A stretch of DNA of 8,864 nucleotides, taken from NCBI GenBank assembly GCA_030042955.1, contig JASHYQ010000265.1, positions 1-8,864 of the forward strand, in the 5' to 3' direction. The stretch is from Thermoplasmata archaeon. Its GTDB lineage: Archaea > Thermoplasmatota > Thermoplasmata > Lutacidiplasmatales > UBA184. This document shows, piece after piece, positions 1-5,284 of the stretch. Under the pieces are notes generated by a model, which searched no databases, was not told where the DNA came from, and saw only the letters and a program-made list of their open reading frames with translations. The number at the start of each line of letters is the position of its first letter. Position 1 is the stretch's first letter. The position numbers and the translations under genes are program-made.

Positions 1-28
1 GGACGAATCCTAGGCGGTGATCCGGGAT

Positions 29-301
29 TCAGTACCGAAGGAGCAGGAGCCGACAACGCGGGCATCGGAACCCATCGAACCAGACCATTCCGCCCAGCGT
101 GTAGTCGCCTATCTTCTCCCCGCCGAGAGCAAGCGTGGACCGGGATTTGTGCCACTTGGCGCCCCCCGTGAAGGACTCGGCCGCGACGAAGCCCGCCTCC
201 ATGGGGGAATGGCATTGCGGGCAGCTGGCCTCGGCGCTCACTTCATTCCCGCAGGCGACGCGGCCATTTGTATCTTGGGTTCCCGTCAGTCCCGGGCACA
301 C
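29..301 (-). CDS. Small zinc-ribbon protein, DUF6487-like
   Basis: A 90-residue protein if the GTG at 301 is used. Two CxxC pairs, C27/C30 (CPQC) and C80/C83 (CPRC), bracket the domain and should bind one zinc ion. Between them are a G-F-V segment, a tryptophan (K-W-H) and an L-A-L-G-G-E-K-I-G stretch, and the chain ends about seven residues after the last cysteine with L-L-L-R-Y. That order (CPxC, then a W/LxxGGE core, then CxxC and a short hydrophobic tail) matches the small DUF6487-type zinc ribbons known in archaea and bacteria, whose biochemical role is not established. The start is uncertain: no ATG lies before the first CxxC, and a GTG at 241 would give 70 residues and keep all four cysteines. 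It follows the GNAT gene on the same strand by 30 bases, so the two may be co-transcribed. A function in metal-dependent binding is inference only. Confidence 0.7.
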   Translation of the reverse strand: MCPGLTGTQDTNGRVACGNEVSAEASCPQCHSPMEAGFVAAESFTGGAKWHKSRSTLALGGEKIGDYTLGGMVWFDGFRCPRCRLLLLRY

Positions 302-315
302 GCAGCCTGTGGTTT

Positions 316-331
316 GAGGAGCGCTCTCCTC
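316..331 (-). other. Hairpin directly after the GNAT stop codon
   Basis: Perfect 6-bp inverted repeat GAGGAG / CTCCTC with a 4-base loop, beginning at the base after the GNAT stop codon (332-334) and ending 14 bases before the GTG start of the zinc-ribbon gene. It could be an intercistronic or weak termination structure. There is no T-tract after it, so termination is not well supported. The GAGGAG arm resembles a Shine-Dalgarno sequence but is too far (about 24 bases) from the GTG at 301. Confidence 0.3.
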
Positions 332-814
332 TCACAGGAGTTCTTCGCGAAGGGCAAGTCCCATCTCGCCGAGCGAGCGAAAGCCCAGCCGCCTGAGGCC
401 GCGACGCGCGTGGCCGACGGGGACCCCTGTGACGAATGCGTAACCCCGAGACCGACACTCCCTGACCGCCTGCCGGACCATCGCGCTGAAGAGACCCCTC
501 CTTCGGTAAGCCGGTTCAACGAAAGCCGTGCTGAGGAACGGCGCGGTGAAGTGGTTGACACCAGGATTCGGCTCGCTCGCTCGAAACCACACGGTGACGC
601 TGCCCACGGGACCACCCCGATCCGACGACGCCAGATAGCCGAGGATTCTTCGGGTCTTCAACCCCCTGCGCAACCAGCGCCGGTAGGACCGGTCACCGCG
701 ATCGAGCATCGCCTTCGGAAACGGATGGATTCCGTCCCACATCGCTCTACGGTGGCGGACGAGCAGCGGGATATCCCGAAGCGTGGCTCTTCGGATCCCC
801 AGTGAGGAGGGCAT
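332..814 (-). CDS. GNAT-family N-acetyltransferase
   Basis: A 160-residue protein of normal single-domain GNAT length. It would transfer an acetyl group from acetyl-CoA to an amine; the acceptor cannot be told from sequence. The N-terminal strand and helix read I-R-R-A-T-L-R-D-I-P (residues 7-16) followed by a helix ending R-R-A-M-W, a common GNAT opening. Motif A is at about 97-117: the beta strand F-V-E-P, then Y-R-R-R-G-L-F-S-A-M (103-112), the pyrophosphate-binding loop. The usual final Gly/Ala of RxxGxG/A is Phe here, a variant often seen as RGLF/RGIF. The C-terminal part has the G-Y-A-F-V-T strand and a late L-R-R-L-G-F segment (139-145), the position where GNATs carry an 'xxGF' turn. 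The ATG at 814 is taken as start because the N-terminal strand begins right after it. No good Shine-Dalgarno site precedes it, so a leaderless transcript is possible. The zinc-ribbon gene follows on the same strand. Confidence 0.86.
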   Translation of the reverse strand: MPSSLGIRRATLRDIPLLVRHRRAMWDGIHPFPKAMLDRGDRSYRRWLRRGLKTRRILGYLASSDRGGPVGSVTVWFRASEPNPGVNHFTAPFLSTAFVEPAYRRRGLFSAMVRQAVRECRSRGYAFVTGVPVGHARRGLRRLGFRSLGEMGLALREELL

Positions 815-835
815 GTCACTGGCTAGGGTGGCCCA

Positions 836-843
836 GCTTATCC
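836..843 (-). promoter_or_regulatory. Weak TATA-like element upstream of the GNAT gene
   Basis: On the minus strand GGATAAGC sits roughly 22-29 bases before the ATG at 814, the distance expected for an archaeal box A if transcription starts at or next to the start codon. The match to the TTTATA consensus is poor, and the call rests mainly on spacing and on the absence of a Shine-Dalgarno site. Confidence 0.18.
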
Positions 844-871
844 TGCCTCCGCCAGAGAGTGTGGGGTTGCC

Positions 872-895
872 GGGTGAAATCCCCAGGTTTCACCC
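872..895. promoter_or_regulatory. Perfect inverted repeat in the divergent spacer (candidate operator)
   Basis: GGGTGAAA at 872-879 and TTTCACCC at 888-895 are exact reverse complements separated by 8 bases. The repeat lies in the 205-base spacer between the divergent GNAT (start 814) and ABC ATPase (start 1020) genes, so a dimeric regulator bound here could affect both. The geometry (8-bp arms, 16-bp centre-to-centre spacing) fits a winged-helix or TetR-like dimer site, but no regulator gene is in the window. It could also form an RNA hairpin in a leader. Confidence 0.35.
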
Positions 896-987
896 ACTCG
901 ACGACCTCGCGAGGACGGGCTCCGGGAGGAGTCCCTGGTCGGCTGATTCGTACCTTGATAGTCCGGCACCTTCGAAGCTTCCGACGA

Positions 988-996
988 GGTTATGGC
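988..996 (+). promoter_or_regulatory. Weak TATA-like element upstream of the ABC operon
   Basis: GGTTATGGC is the only A/T-leaning patch near the start and lies about 24-32 bases before the ATG at 1020, as expected for an archaeal box A serving a leaderless or nearly leaderless transcript. There is no convincing Shine-Dalgarno site before that ATG. The consensus match is weak. Confidence 0.2.
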
Positions 997-1019
997 GCGG
1001 CGCCCTACCGCAAGGGCTC

Positions 1020-1955
1020 ATGGACGCCTTGGTCGCCCATTCACTATCGAAGACCTACCGGGGCGGCGGGAGGTCGGTGAGGGCGCTCGATAACGTCGAC
1101 CTGACGATCGCTCAAGGTCAGCTGTTCGGATTCCTGGGACGGAACGGGGCCGGCAAGACGACGTTCATCAAGATCGCCGCTGGACTCCTCCTCCCCAGCT
1201 CGGGGAGCGTTCAGCTGTTCGGCACCGATGTGGTAGCACATCCACGGGAGGTGCGCGAACGCATCGCGATCGTCCCCCAGGAGGGAAAGCCGTTCTACCA
1301 CCTCACACCCCGTGAGCACGTCGAAGAGTACCTTCAGGTCCGGGGAGCCTCCTCCGAGACCTCCAAGAGTCGGGCGGACGAAGTCCTGAAGGCGATGGGG
1401 CTGGAGCCGTACGCACGCACCCCGGCGATGTTGCTCTCGGGGGGGCTCCAGCAACGGACGCTGGTCGCCATGATCCTCGCGACGGACGCCGAGTTCCTCT
1501 TCCTGGACGAGCCGACCCTGGGCATGGATCCGTTCGCACGGCGCCAAGTTTGGGAGGTGATCCGACGCTCGGTTCGGAACGGGTCCACCGTCCTCCTTAC
1601 CACGCATTACCTCGACGAGGCGGAGCAGCTCACGGACGAGCTTGCCGTGATCGAGGGAGGCCGGGTCCTCTACCGTGGAACCCCCGACGCGCTCAAGTCC
1701 AAGGTGCGGCGCGAGGTCCGCCTCCACTTCTCGAGCGGGTTCTCCGCGGAGGAGCTGGCGCCGTTCGGTGAGGTGTACGCCGAACGGGGCGGCCTGACGG
1801 TCATGACGACCCGGGCCCAGGTCGAGGAACTCACCCGCATGGCCCTGGAACGAAAGATCGCGGTCAACGTCGGGCCGGTGACGTTGGAAGAAGCGTTCCT
1901 CACGCTCGTGGGCCGGGACATCGAGGAGGAGGATTCGGAGGCACCGCTGGCATGA
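1020..1955 (+). CDS. ABC transporter ATP-binding protein (ABC-2/DRA-type exporter)
   Basis: A 311-residue ATPase that would power export by the membrane partner encoded next. All nucleotide-binding motifs are present: Walker A G-R-N-G-A-G-K-T (40-47), Q-loop Gln86 in I-V-P-Q-E, signature L-S-G-G-L-Q-Q-R (139-146), Walker B F-L-F-L-D-E-P-T (159-166) and switch His196 (T-T-H-Y). The signature of LSGGxQQR form and the 'THYLDEAE' sequence (195-202) are typical of the drug/daunorubicin-resistance (DRA) subfamily. Residues about 230-300 form the small alpha/beta C-terminal extension (DUF4162-like) common in that group, ending V-T-L-E-E-A-F-L. The frame stays open upstream to 783, but the ATG at 1020 is chosen because the first ABC strand (V-A-H-S-L-S-K-T-Y) begins only a few residues later and the upstream extension has no family-like sequence and runs into the divergent promoter region. 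It overlaps the permease gene by ATGA, so the two are translationally coupled. The substrate (drug, lipid, polysaccharide or peptide) cannot be inferred. Confidence 0.94.
   Translation: MDALVAHSLSKTYRGGGRSVRALDNVDLTIAQGQLFGFLGRNGAGKTTFIKIAAGLLLPSSGSVQLFGTDVVAHPREVRERIAIVPQEGKPFYHLTPREHVEEYLQVRGASSETSKSRADEVLKAMGLEPYARTPAMLLSGGLQQRTLVAMILATDAEFLFLDEPTLGMDPFARRQVWEVIRRSVRNGSTVLLTTHYLDEAEQLTDELAVIEGGRVLYRGTPDALKSKVRREVRLHFSSGFSAEELAPFGEVYAERGGLTVMTTRAQVEELTRMALERKIAVNVGPVTLEEAFLTLVGRDIEEEDSEAPLA
1937..1941 (+). promoter_or_regulatory. Ribosome binding site for the ABC permease
   Basis: GGAGG lies 10 bases before the ATG at 1952, within the ATPase coding region, and supports that start for the permease. 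A further GAGGAGGAGG run lies at 1923-1932, too far for a standard site but possibly adding to ribosome capture. Confidence 0.5.
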
Positions 1956-2716
1956 CGTGGAGGAGGCAAGCGAATGCCGTATTCCGCATCTGCTGGTTCA
2001 ACGGATTCCTCGGCCTCGTGCGCAGCCCGCTCGTCTTCGTCGCGCTCTTCCTCACTCCGCTCAGCTTCCTGTTCTTTCTCTACGTCGTTGCCCCGCGTGC
2101 CGAACTTCCGTTCGGCGTCGTGGGCGGCGTGTTGTTCTCGTGCTTGTTCACGGGAAGCGGGATGATGAACGACTGCGCGTACCTGCGCCTCGAACGCCAG
2201 CTGCAACAGGTGTTCATCACGAGCCCCTTACGGCCGATCTCCTGGGTGTTAGGCATGGCGCTCAGCGAGCTCACCTTTACGATCCCGGCCCTGGTCCTGT
2301 TCCTGGGCGTCCTCACGCTGGTCATCTCGATCTCGATCGGCGCGTTCTTCGCCTTGCTCGGAGTGATCATCCTCACCTGGCTCCTGGCGTCCAGCCTCGG
2401 CTTCTTGCTGTCCACGTTCTTCCGCACCCTGCGGGAGATCTGGCCGATCGGGATGGTGATCTTCACCACGCTCTCCGTCCTCCCACCGGTCTTCTATCCC
2501 CTGGCGGCCGTTCCCGCCTCGTTCCGCTGGGTTGCGTATCTGGCGCCTTCGACGTTCGCGAGCCAACTGGCCGTGCGCGCGGCGGGGTTACCGGCCGCCT
2601 CGGTGCCTTCTGTCCCCGCCCTCGGTTCGATTCCGGCCGAACTCCTCGGACTCGTCGGTCTCGCCGTGCTCTTCACCGGGGTCGCGATGAGGTTTGCCCG
2701 CTGGCGTGAGCCGTGA
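1952..2716 (+). CDS. ABC-2 type transporter permease
   Basis: A 254-residue integral membrane protein, the expected size for a single-copy ABC-2 permease that works as a homodimer with the ATPase encoded just before it. Hydrophobic segments lie near residues 27-46, 53-73, 103-128, 131-155, 164-185 and 229-247, giving the usual six helices. Between helices 2 and 3 is the cytoplasmic stretch L-R-L-E-R-Q-L-Q-Q-V-F-I-T-S-P-L-R, matching the conserved coupling region (E-x-x-x-x-x-x-x-P-x-x) of ABC-2 permeases. Before helix 6 is the family's re-entrant/loop motif Y-P-L-A-A-V-P-A-S-F-R-W...L-A-P-S-T-F (182-202). The start is fixed by the ATGA overlap with the ATPase stop and the GGAGG ten bases upstream. 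It closes the operon: beyond 2716 there is no further convincing plus-strand gene until 4052. Confidence 0.92.
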   Translation: MTWRRQANAVFRICWFNGFLGLVRSPLVFVALFLTPLSFLFFLYVVAPRAELPFGVVGGVLFSCLFTGSGMMNDCAYLRLERQLQQVFITSPLRPISWVLGMALSELTFTIPALVLFLGVLTLVISISIGAFFALLGVIILTWLLASSLGFLLSTFFRTLREIWPIGMVIFTTLSVLPPVFYPLAAVPASFRWVAYLAPSTFASQLAVRAAGLPAASVPSVPALGSIPAELLGLVGLAVLFTGVAMRFARWREP

Positions 2717-2745
2717 AGATGGACCTGATCGTGGGCTACGGGATC

Positions 2746-2828
2746 CACCCCTCTCTTTCTGGGGCTCAGGTCGGGAGTGTAGGGGTGACGGCACCCCCGC
2801 GCGTCCACTGTGCAAGCGCAGTTGCGCT
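2746..2828. other. Convergent spacer with overlapping hairpins after the ABC operon
   Basis: The 230 bases between the permease stop (2716) and the stop of the opposing small gene (2947) carry several small inverted repeats. GGGGTG (2782-2787) pairs with CACCCC (2792-2797) over a 4-base loop. The same stretch, as AGGGGTG (2781-2787), can instead pair with CACCCCT at 2746-2752. AGCGC (2815-2819) pairs with GCGCT (2824-2828), and AGGGT...ACCCT lies at 2870-2881. They may terminate or stabilise transcripts from the two facing genes. No T-rich tract of the usual archaeal terminator kind is seen. Confidence 0.3.
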
Positions 2829-2946
2829 CAGCTCCGCCGTGGGGAACTCCCTGTGCAGGTATCTCGCGGAGGGTCAACCCTGCCCTAGGGGATTCCATGT
2901 CCTTGGGGGAGATCGACTCGCCCCGCGTCCGAGGGTTCGGTCCAGT

Positions 2947-3153
2947 CTAGCGCGCCCGGTGGAGGCGCCGCGCGAGCTCCCGGTCCACAGCCCGCGACAC
3001 CTCGGGTCTGAAGAACCGGGCCTCTCGCTGGATCTCCCCGAGGGGCCGTCCCTCCGCCAGCTTCTGGAGGTACGCGCGAACGATCTCCTCAACCTGCGAA
3101 TCAGGGAGAGCGACGTTCTCGTGCCTGCGCGTCGTTGCACGATCTCGCGCCAT
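2947..3153 (-). CDS. Small charged helical protein, function unknown
   Basis: A 68-residue, strongly charged protein that I do not recognise. After a basic N-terminal tail (residues 1-15), three segments look amphipathic and helical: S-Q-V-E-E-I-V-R-A-Y-L-Q-K-L (about 19-32), P-L-G-E-I-Q-R-E-A (about 37-45) and P-E-V-S-R-A-V-D-R-E-L-A-R-R-L (about 50-64). Helix-turn-helix DNA or RNA binding is possible but has no motif-level support. The frame is favoured as real because its codons end mostly in G or C and its composition is balanced, whereas the opposite-strand frame over the same bases is not protein-like. The ATG at 3153 is preferred. An ATG at 3213 would add 20 Gly/Arg/Pro-rich residues, but it begins only 3 bases after the stop of the broken-looking frame at 3217-3402, so coupling to that frame is a real alternative. 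It converges on the ABC operon. Confidence 0.55.
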   Translation of the reverse strand: MARDRATTRRHENVALPDSQVEEIVRAYLQKLAEGRPLGEIQREARFFRPEVSRAVDRELARRLHRAR

Positions 3154-3216
3154 GGCTCCGCTCGCGGGGGTCGCAGGACGGCGTCCGCGGCCGGCGTGAC
3201 GGCTCACCCCCATGTG

Positions 3217-3402
3217 TTACTTCAACGTTCTTCCGTGACTCGCCCTCTCACGGTCGACGTGACCGGGATCGATGAGCCTCGTCCGTAATCGAACGTCTTC
3301 GAGCTGGAGGTACGTCGGCTCCTCGATTGGAAGTTGCAGCAAGGTTCTCAGGGCAAAGCGGTTGCCGACCGGATACTCCCCGATCAGCTGATTCCCGTGA
3401 GA
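3217..3402 (-). pseudogene. Probable gene remnant: protein-like frame without a start
   Basis: The 306-base stretch between the small gene (start 3153) and the VOC stop (3460) holds one protein-like frame. On the minus strand, 61 codons from 3402 to 3220 read as balanced, well-ordered protein, for example G-E-Y-P-V-G-N-R-F-A-L-R-T-L-L, then P-I-E-E-P-T-Y-L-Q-L-E-D-V, then R-L-I-D-P-G-H-V-D-R-E, ending in TAA at 3217-3219. A TGA at 3403-3405 cuts the frame off in front, and there is no ATG or GTG in it; the only possible start is a TTG at 3342, giving about 42 residues. A different minus frame just upstream, from a GTG at 3448, reads V-H-P-L-E-S-W-S-R-L-S-F-R-R-L-I-S-R-E and would join this one by a shift near 3395-3405. 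A frameshifted gene of about 77 codons, a sequencing error, or a short TTG-started gene are all possible. I do not recognise the family. Confidence 0.33.
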
Positions 3403-3459
3403 TCAGCCTTCGGAAGGAAAGGCGCGACCAACTCTCGAGGGGGTGCACGAAGTCGCGGC

Positions 3460-3888
3460 TCAACGATCGTCCTCGACCTTGAGTTGAGGGTTCCAGGCGA
3501 CCTCCCACGGGTGTCCGTCCGGGTCTTGGAAGTAGCCCGCGTAGCCCCCCCAGAACGTCGGTGCGGCCGTTTTCGTGATTCGTGCCCCTGCCGTCCTCGC
3601 CTGCGCCATTACTTCGTCCACCTCCTCGCGAGAGTTGACGTTGTGACCGACGGTGAATTCGGTCGAGCTTCTCGGTTGTTCCGAGACGGTCGCATCCCAC
3701 GCGACCTCCCTTCGCGGATAGAGCGCGAACGTCAAGCTCCCTTGGAGGGGAAAGAAGACGACCGCTCCATGCTCAGTTTCGGTCCCGACCATCCCTTCCG
3801 ACCTCAGCCCTAGGCCCTCTCGGTAGAAACGGAGCGCGCGCTCCAAGTTGTCGACTTCGAGGGTCAGCACGGTTACGCGGGCCTTCAT
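3460..3888 (-). CDS. VOC-fold (glyoxalase/bleomycin-resistance-like) protein
   Basis: A 142-residue single-domain vicinal-oxygen-chelate protein, the usual length. The two beta-alpha-beta-beta-beta halves are visible. The first opens T-V-L-T-L-E-V-D-N-L-E-R-A-L-R-F-Y-R-E-G-L-G-L (residues 6-28), the hallmark first half, and continues with G-A-V-V-F-F and L-T-F-A-L-Y strands. The second starts about residue 77 (E-F-T-V-G-H-N-V-N-S-R-E-E-V-D) and ends G-G-Y-A-G-Y-F-Q-D-P-D-G-H-P-W-E-V-A-W (114-132), the conserved D-P-D-G-x-x-W-E signature; Glu129 is the usual C-terminal metal ligand. Such proteins bind a metal and act as lyases, dioxygenases, isomerases or resistance proteins, and the specific reaction cannot be read here. 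The ATG at 3888 is chosen because the first strand begins five residues later and a partial Shine-Dalgarno (GAGAGGA) precedes it. The longer frame to 3990 adds an unrelated basic leader. Divergent from the hotdog gene. Confidence 0.9.
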   Translation of the reverse strand: MKARVTVLTLEVDNLERALRFYREGLGLRSEGMVGTETEHGAVVFFPLQGSLTFALYPRREVAWDATVSEQPRSSTEFTVGHNVNSREEVDEVMAQARTAGARITKTAAPTFWGGYAGYFQDPDGHPWEVAWNPQLKVEDDR

Positions 3889-3898
3889 GGTCCGTCGA

Positions 3899-3905
3899 TC
3901 CTCTC
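3899..3905 (-). promoter_or_regulatory. Ribosome binding site for the VOC gene
   Basis: On the minus strand GAGAGGA lies 10 bases before the ATG at 3888 and supports the 142-residue start over the longer upstream frame. A weak A/T patch, GGTTTAGG, about 30 bases upstream of the ATG could be a poor box A, but is not called separately. Confidence 0.4.
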
Positions 3906-4051
3906 TCTGTGGCCCTAAACCTCCCCTCGAGGCGATGAAACGGTACGTTGGGCTCGCAAGGGGTCGGATTGTCCAGCTCGGACGCGCCACAAGGGGGCGT
4001 GGACGGAATACGGGCGAGGCCCCATCTGGAAGGCCTCAAGCGACCCCGGCT

Positions 4052-4549
4052 ATGGCCTCTCCGATGGCCGAGCTTGAAAACCCACCCGAGAACCCCTGCT
4101 TCGGCTGCGGCCCCAATCACGCGAGGGGACTTCGTCTTCGCTTCGAACGATCTACCCTACCTGACGGTACCCCCGAGGTCGTAACGACCTTCACTCCCAA
4201 GCCGGACGAGATCGGCTGGCCGACGATCTTCCATCACGGGCTGCACTTCATGGTGCTCTACGAGACGGCCTACTGGACAGCCCTGACGCTCGGGGGGAGA
4301 CTCTGGGTCAGTCGGGGTCCGATCACGTACTCCGCGGACCGGTTGCCCCGCGTGGGAGTGGCCCATACCGCGCGGGGACGCATCGTTGGCTCCGAACCCG
4401 AGCTCCTGCGTATTCAGGCCACGACGGCCACACAGGAGGGCAAAGGGTGTGGCGCGCTGGAATCGACGTGGCAGCCGGCGAGTCGTCGCGCGGTCGAACG
4501 GGCCCACATCCCCCTTCCCGATTACCTGCGGTCCGAGCTCTCTGCCTAG
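4052..4549 (+). CDS. PaaI-like hotdog-fold protein (probable acyl-CoA thioesterase)
   Basis: A 165-residue protein with the layout of small hotdog thioesterases. It opens with P-C-F-G-C-G-P-N-H-A-R-G-L-R-L-R-F (15-31), the 'CFxCGxxNxxGLxL' leader common in PaaI/YbgC-like and 4HBT-superfamily proteins. A strand (V-V-T-T-F-T) follows, then G-W-P-T-I-F-H-H-G-L-H-F-M-V-L-Y-E-T-A-Y-W (55-75), which aligns with the hotdog helix 'HGG.....LDE...W'. Glu71 is the likely catalytic acid, although the usual second Gly of HGG is Leu here. Later strands include I-T-Y-S-A-D-R-L-P-R-V-G and A-R-G-R-I-V-G. It probably hydrolyses acyl-CoA or a related thioester as a dimer or tetramer; the substrate is unknown. 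The ATG at 4064 (161 residues) is an equally possible start; the frame upstream to 3848 is antisense to the VOC gene and not credible. It faces the membrane-protein gene. Confidence 0.86.
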   Translation: MASPMAELENPPENPCFGCGPNHARGLRLRFERSTLPDGTPEVVTTFTPKPDEIGWPTIFHHGLHFMVLYETAYWTALTLGGRLWVSRGPITYSADRLPRVGVAHTARGRIVGSEPELLRIQATTATQEGKGCGALESTWQPASRRAVERAHIPLPDYLRSELSA

Positions 4550-4572
4550 GCTCGGGAGCGTCAGAGAGCCGT

Positions 4573-4593
4573 TGGGACCCCATCTGGGTCCCA
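4573..4593. terminator. Hairpin between convergent genes, likely bidirectional terminator
   Basis: TGGGACCC (4573-4580) and GGGTCCCA (4586-4593) form a perfect 8-bp stem with a 5-base loop (CATCT), 24 bases after the hotdog stop codon and facing the membrane-protein gene that ends at 4724. Position and stability suit a 3'-end structure for the plus-strand transcript. No T-tract follows, so factor-dependent ending or RNA stabilisation is as likely as intrinsic termination. A second smaller repeat, GAACC-GCTA-GGTTC, lies at 4631-4644. Confidence 0.5.
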
Positions 4594-4723
4594 CCAGGCA
4601 GGTCTGAGATGTCCCCGCGGTGCTGGTTCGGAACCGCTAGGTTCGGGCCATCCCCTGTCCGCCAAGTCCGAGCTGACGTCGTTGCACCCGATTCGTGCCC
4701 AGACCTCCGGTCAGAACCTCCCC

Positions 4724-5137
4724 TCAGTCGTGGTCGACCACCGTCGGGTGAACCGTTGGGTGCGCGTACGACCAAAGGCTTGTGGCGACAACAGCAAGCC
4801 CCAAGCCGAGGTACGCGACGGTGACACCGATCGGGAGCCCCCCTCCCACCTCGAGAGACGGACGAGCGTCGACCACCAGCCGCAATGTTACGCCGATCCC
4901 TCCGAGCACTGCCGCGGCAAGGTAGCTCCAGGTCCGGTCCGTGCGTTCGAGGTAGAGCAAGAGGCCGGTAGCTGCGATGATCGGAACGACGGCCGCGGCG
5001 GCGAGGAGTTTGACAGCGGTAGGTACGTAGATCAGCGTCACCGCGAATGCGGCCAGCACCGCCAGCAGGAAGAGGCATAGCGTCCAGAACGCCACACGGC
5101 CCGCGACGGTCGGAATCGCCCGGATCCCGGTTCCCAT
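4724..5137 (-). CDS. Four-helix membrane protein, function unknown
   Basis: A 137-residue protein from the ATG at 5137. Hydrophobic helices are predicted by eye at about residues 16-37, 44-63, 70-88 and 101-122, joined by short loops. The loop between helices 2 and 3 is charged (L-E-R-T-D-R-T) and the one between helices 3 and 4 holds V-V-D-A-R-P-S-L-E-V. The C-terminal tail carries a doubled H-P-T-V followed by V-D-H-D. I do not recognise a family; small polytopic proteins of this kind are common in archaea and often unassigned. The frame stays open to a TTG at 5200, which would add 21 residues lacking a further helix. The ATG is chosen for the codon and because the basic residue-containing stretch before helix 1 is retained. 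It lies 218 bases downstream of the sedolisin gene on the same strand, too far for tight coupling, so it probably has its own promoter. Confidence 0.68.
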   Translation of the reverse strand: MGTGIRAIPTVAGRVAFWTLCLFLLAVLAAFAVTLIYVPTAVKLLAAAAVVPIIAATGLLLYLERTDRTWSYLAAAVLGGIGVTLRLVVDARPSLEVGGGLPIGVTVAYLGLGLAVVATSLWSYAHPTVHPTVVDHD

Positions 5138-5284
5138 CGACCCATAGATTCGAAAGCGTACGGTCTCAAAAAGGTGCGAGGACGGCGCCGACGGGGCCAA
5201 GCTCGTACCCGGCAGATGGGGCAGAGTCTACGCGTACACCTCACAGGTCGCCCCTCGAATCCGGGAGAGGACTTCGGTCACGGC

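Noticed and set aside
17..805. A 262-codon plus-strand frame covering the first 800 bases
   Set aside because: Antisense to the GNAT and zinc-ribbon genes, with low-complexity Arg/Pro/Ala composition, whereas the minus frames show motif A and two CxxC pairs.
783..1019. N-terminal extension of the ABC ATPase to a start at 783
   Set aside because: The 79 extra residues show no ABC-like or signal-like sequence and would overlap the GNAT start and the divergent promoter region. The ATG at 1020 fits the family N-terminus.
1044..1727. A 227-codon minus-strand frame across the ABC ATPase
   Set aside because: Antisense to intact Walker A, signature and Walker B motifs; no independent protein features.
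2717..2946. Possible tRNA or structured RNA gene in the stem-rich convergent spacer
   Set aside because: No tRNA-like arms, no GGTTCRAAT-type T-loop and no CCA-adjacent acceptor stem could be built; only short local hairpins are present.
2713..3288. A 191-codon plus frame starting GTGA at the permease stop, as a third operon gene
   Set aside because: The first dozen codons look plausible and the overlap is attractive, but from about 2752 the codon use becomes unbiased, no domain appears, and the last part is antisense to the small helical gene.
4323..5078. A 251-codon minus-strand frame spanning the hotdog gene end and the membrane-protein gene
   Set aside because: Extremely Arg-rich, out of frame with the hydrophobic four-helix protein and antisense to the hotdog domain; a shadow.
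1020..5137. The ABC exporter, VOC, hotdog and GNAT genes as one detoxification or antibiotic-resistance island
   Set aside because: The families fit such a story, but the genes lie on both strands in separate transcription units, substrates cannot be inferred, and no resistance-specific gene is present.
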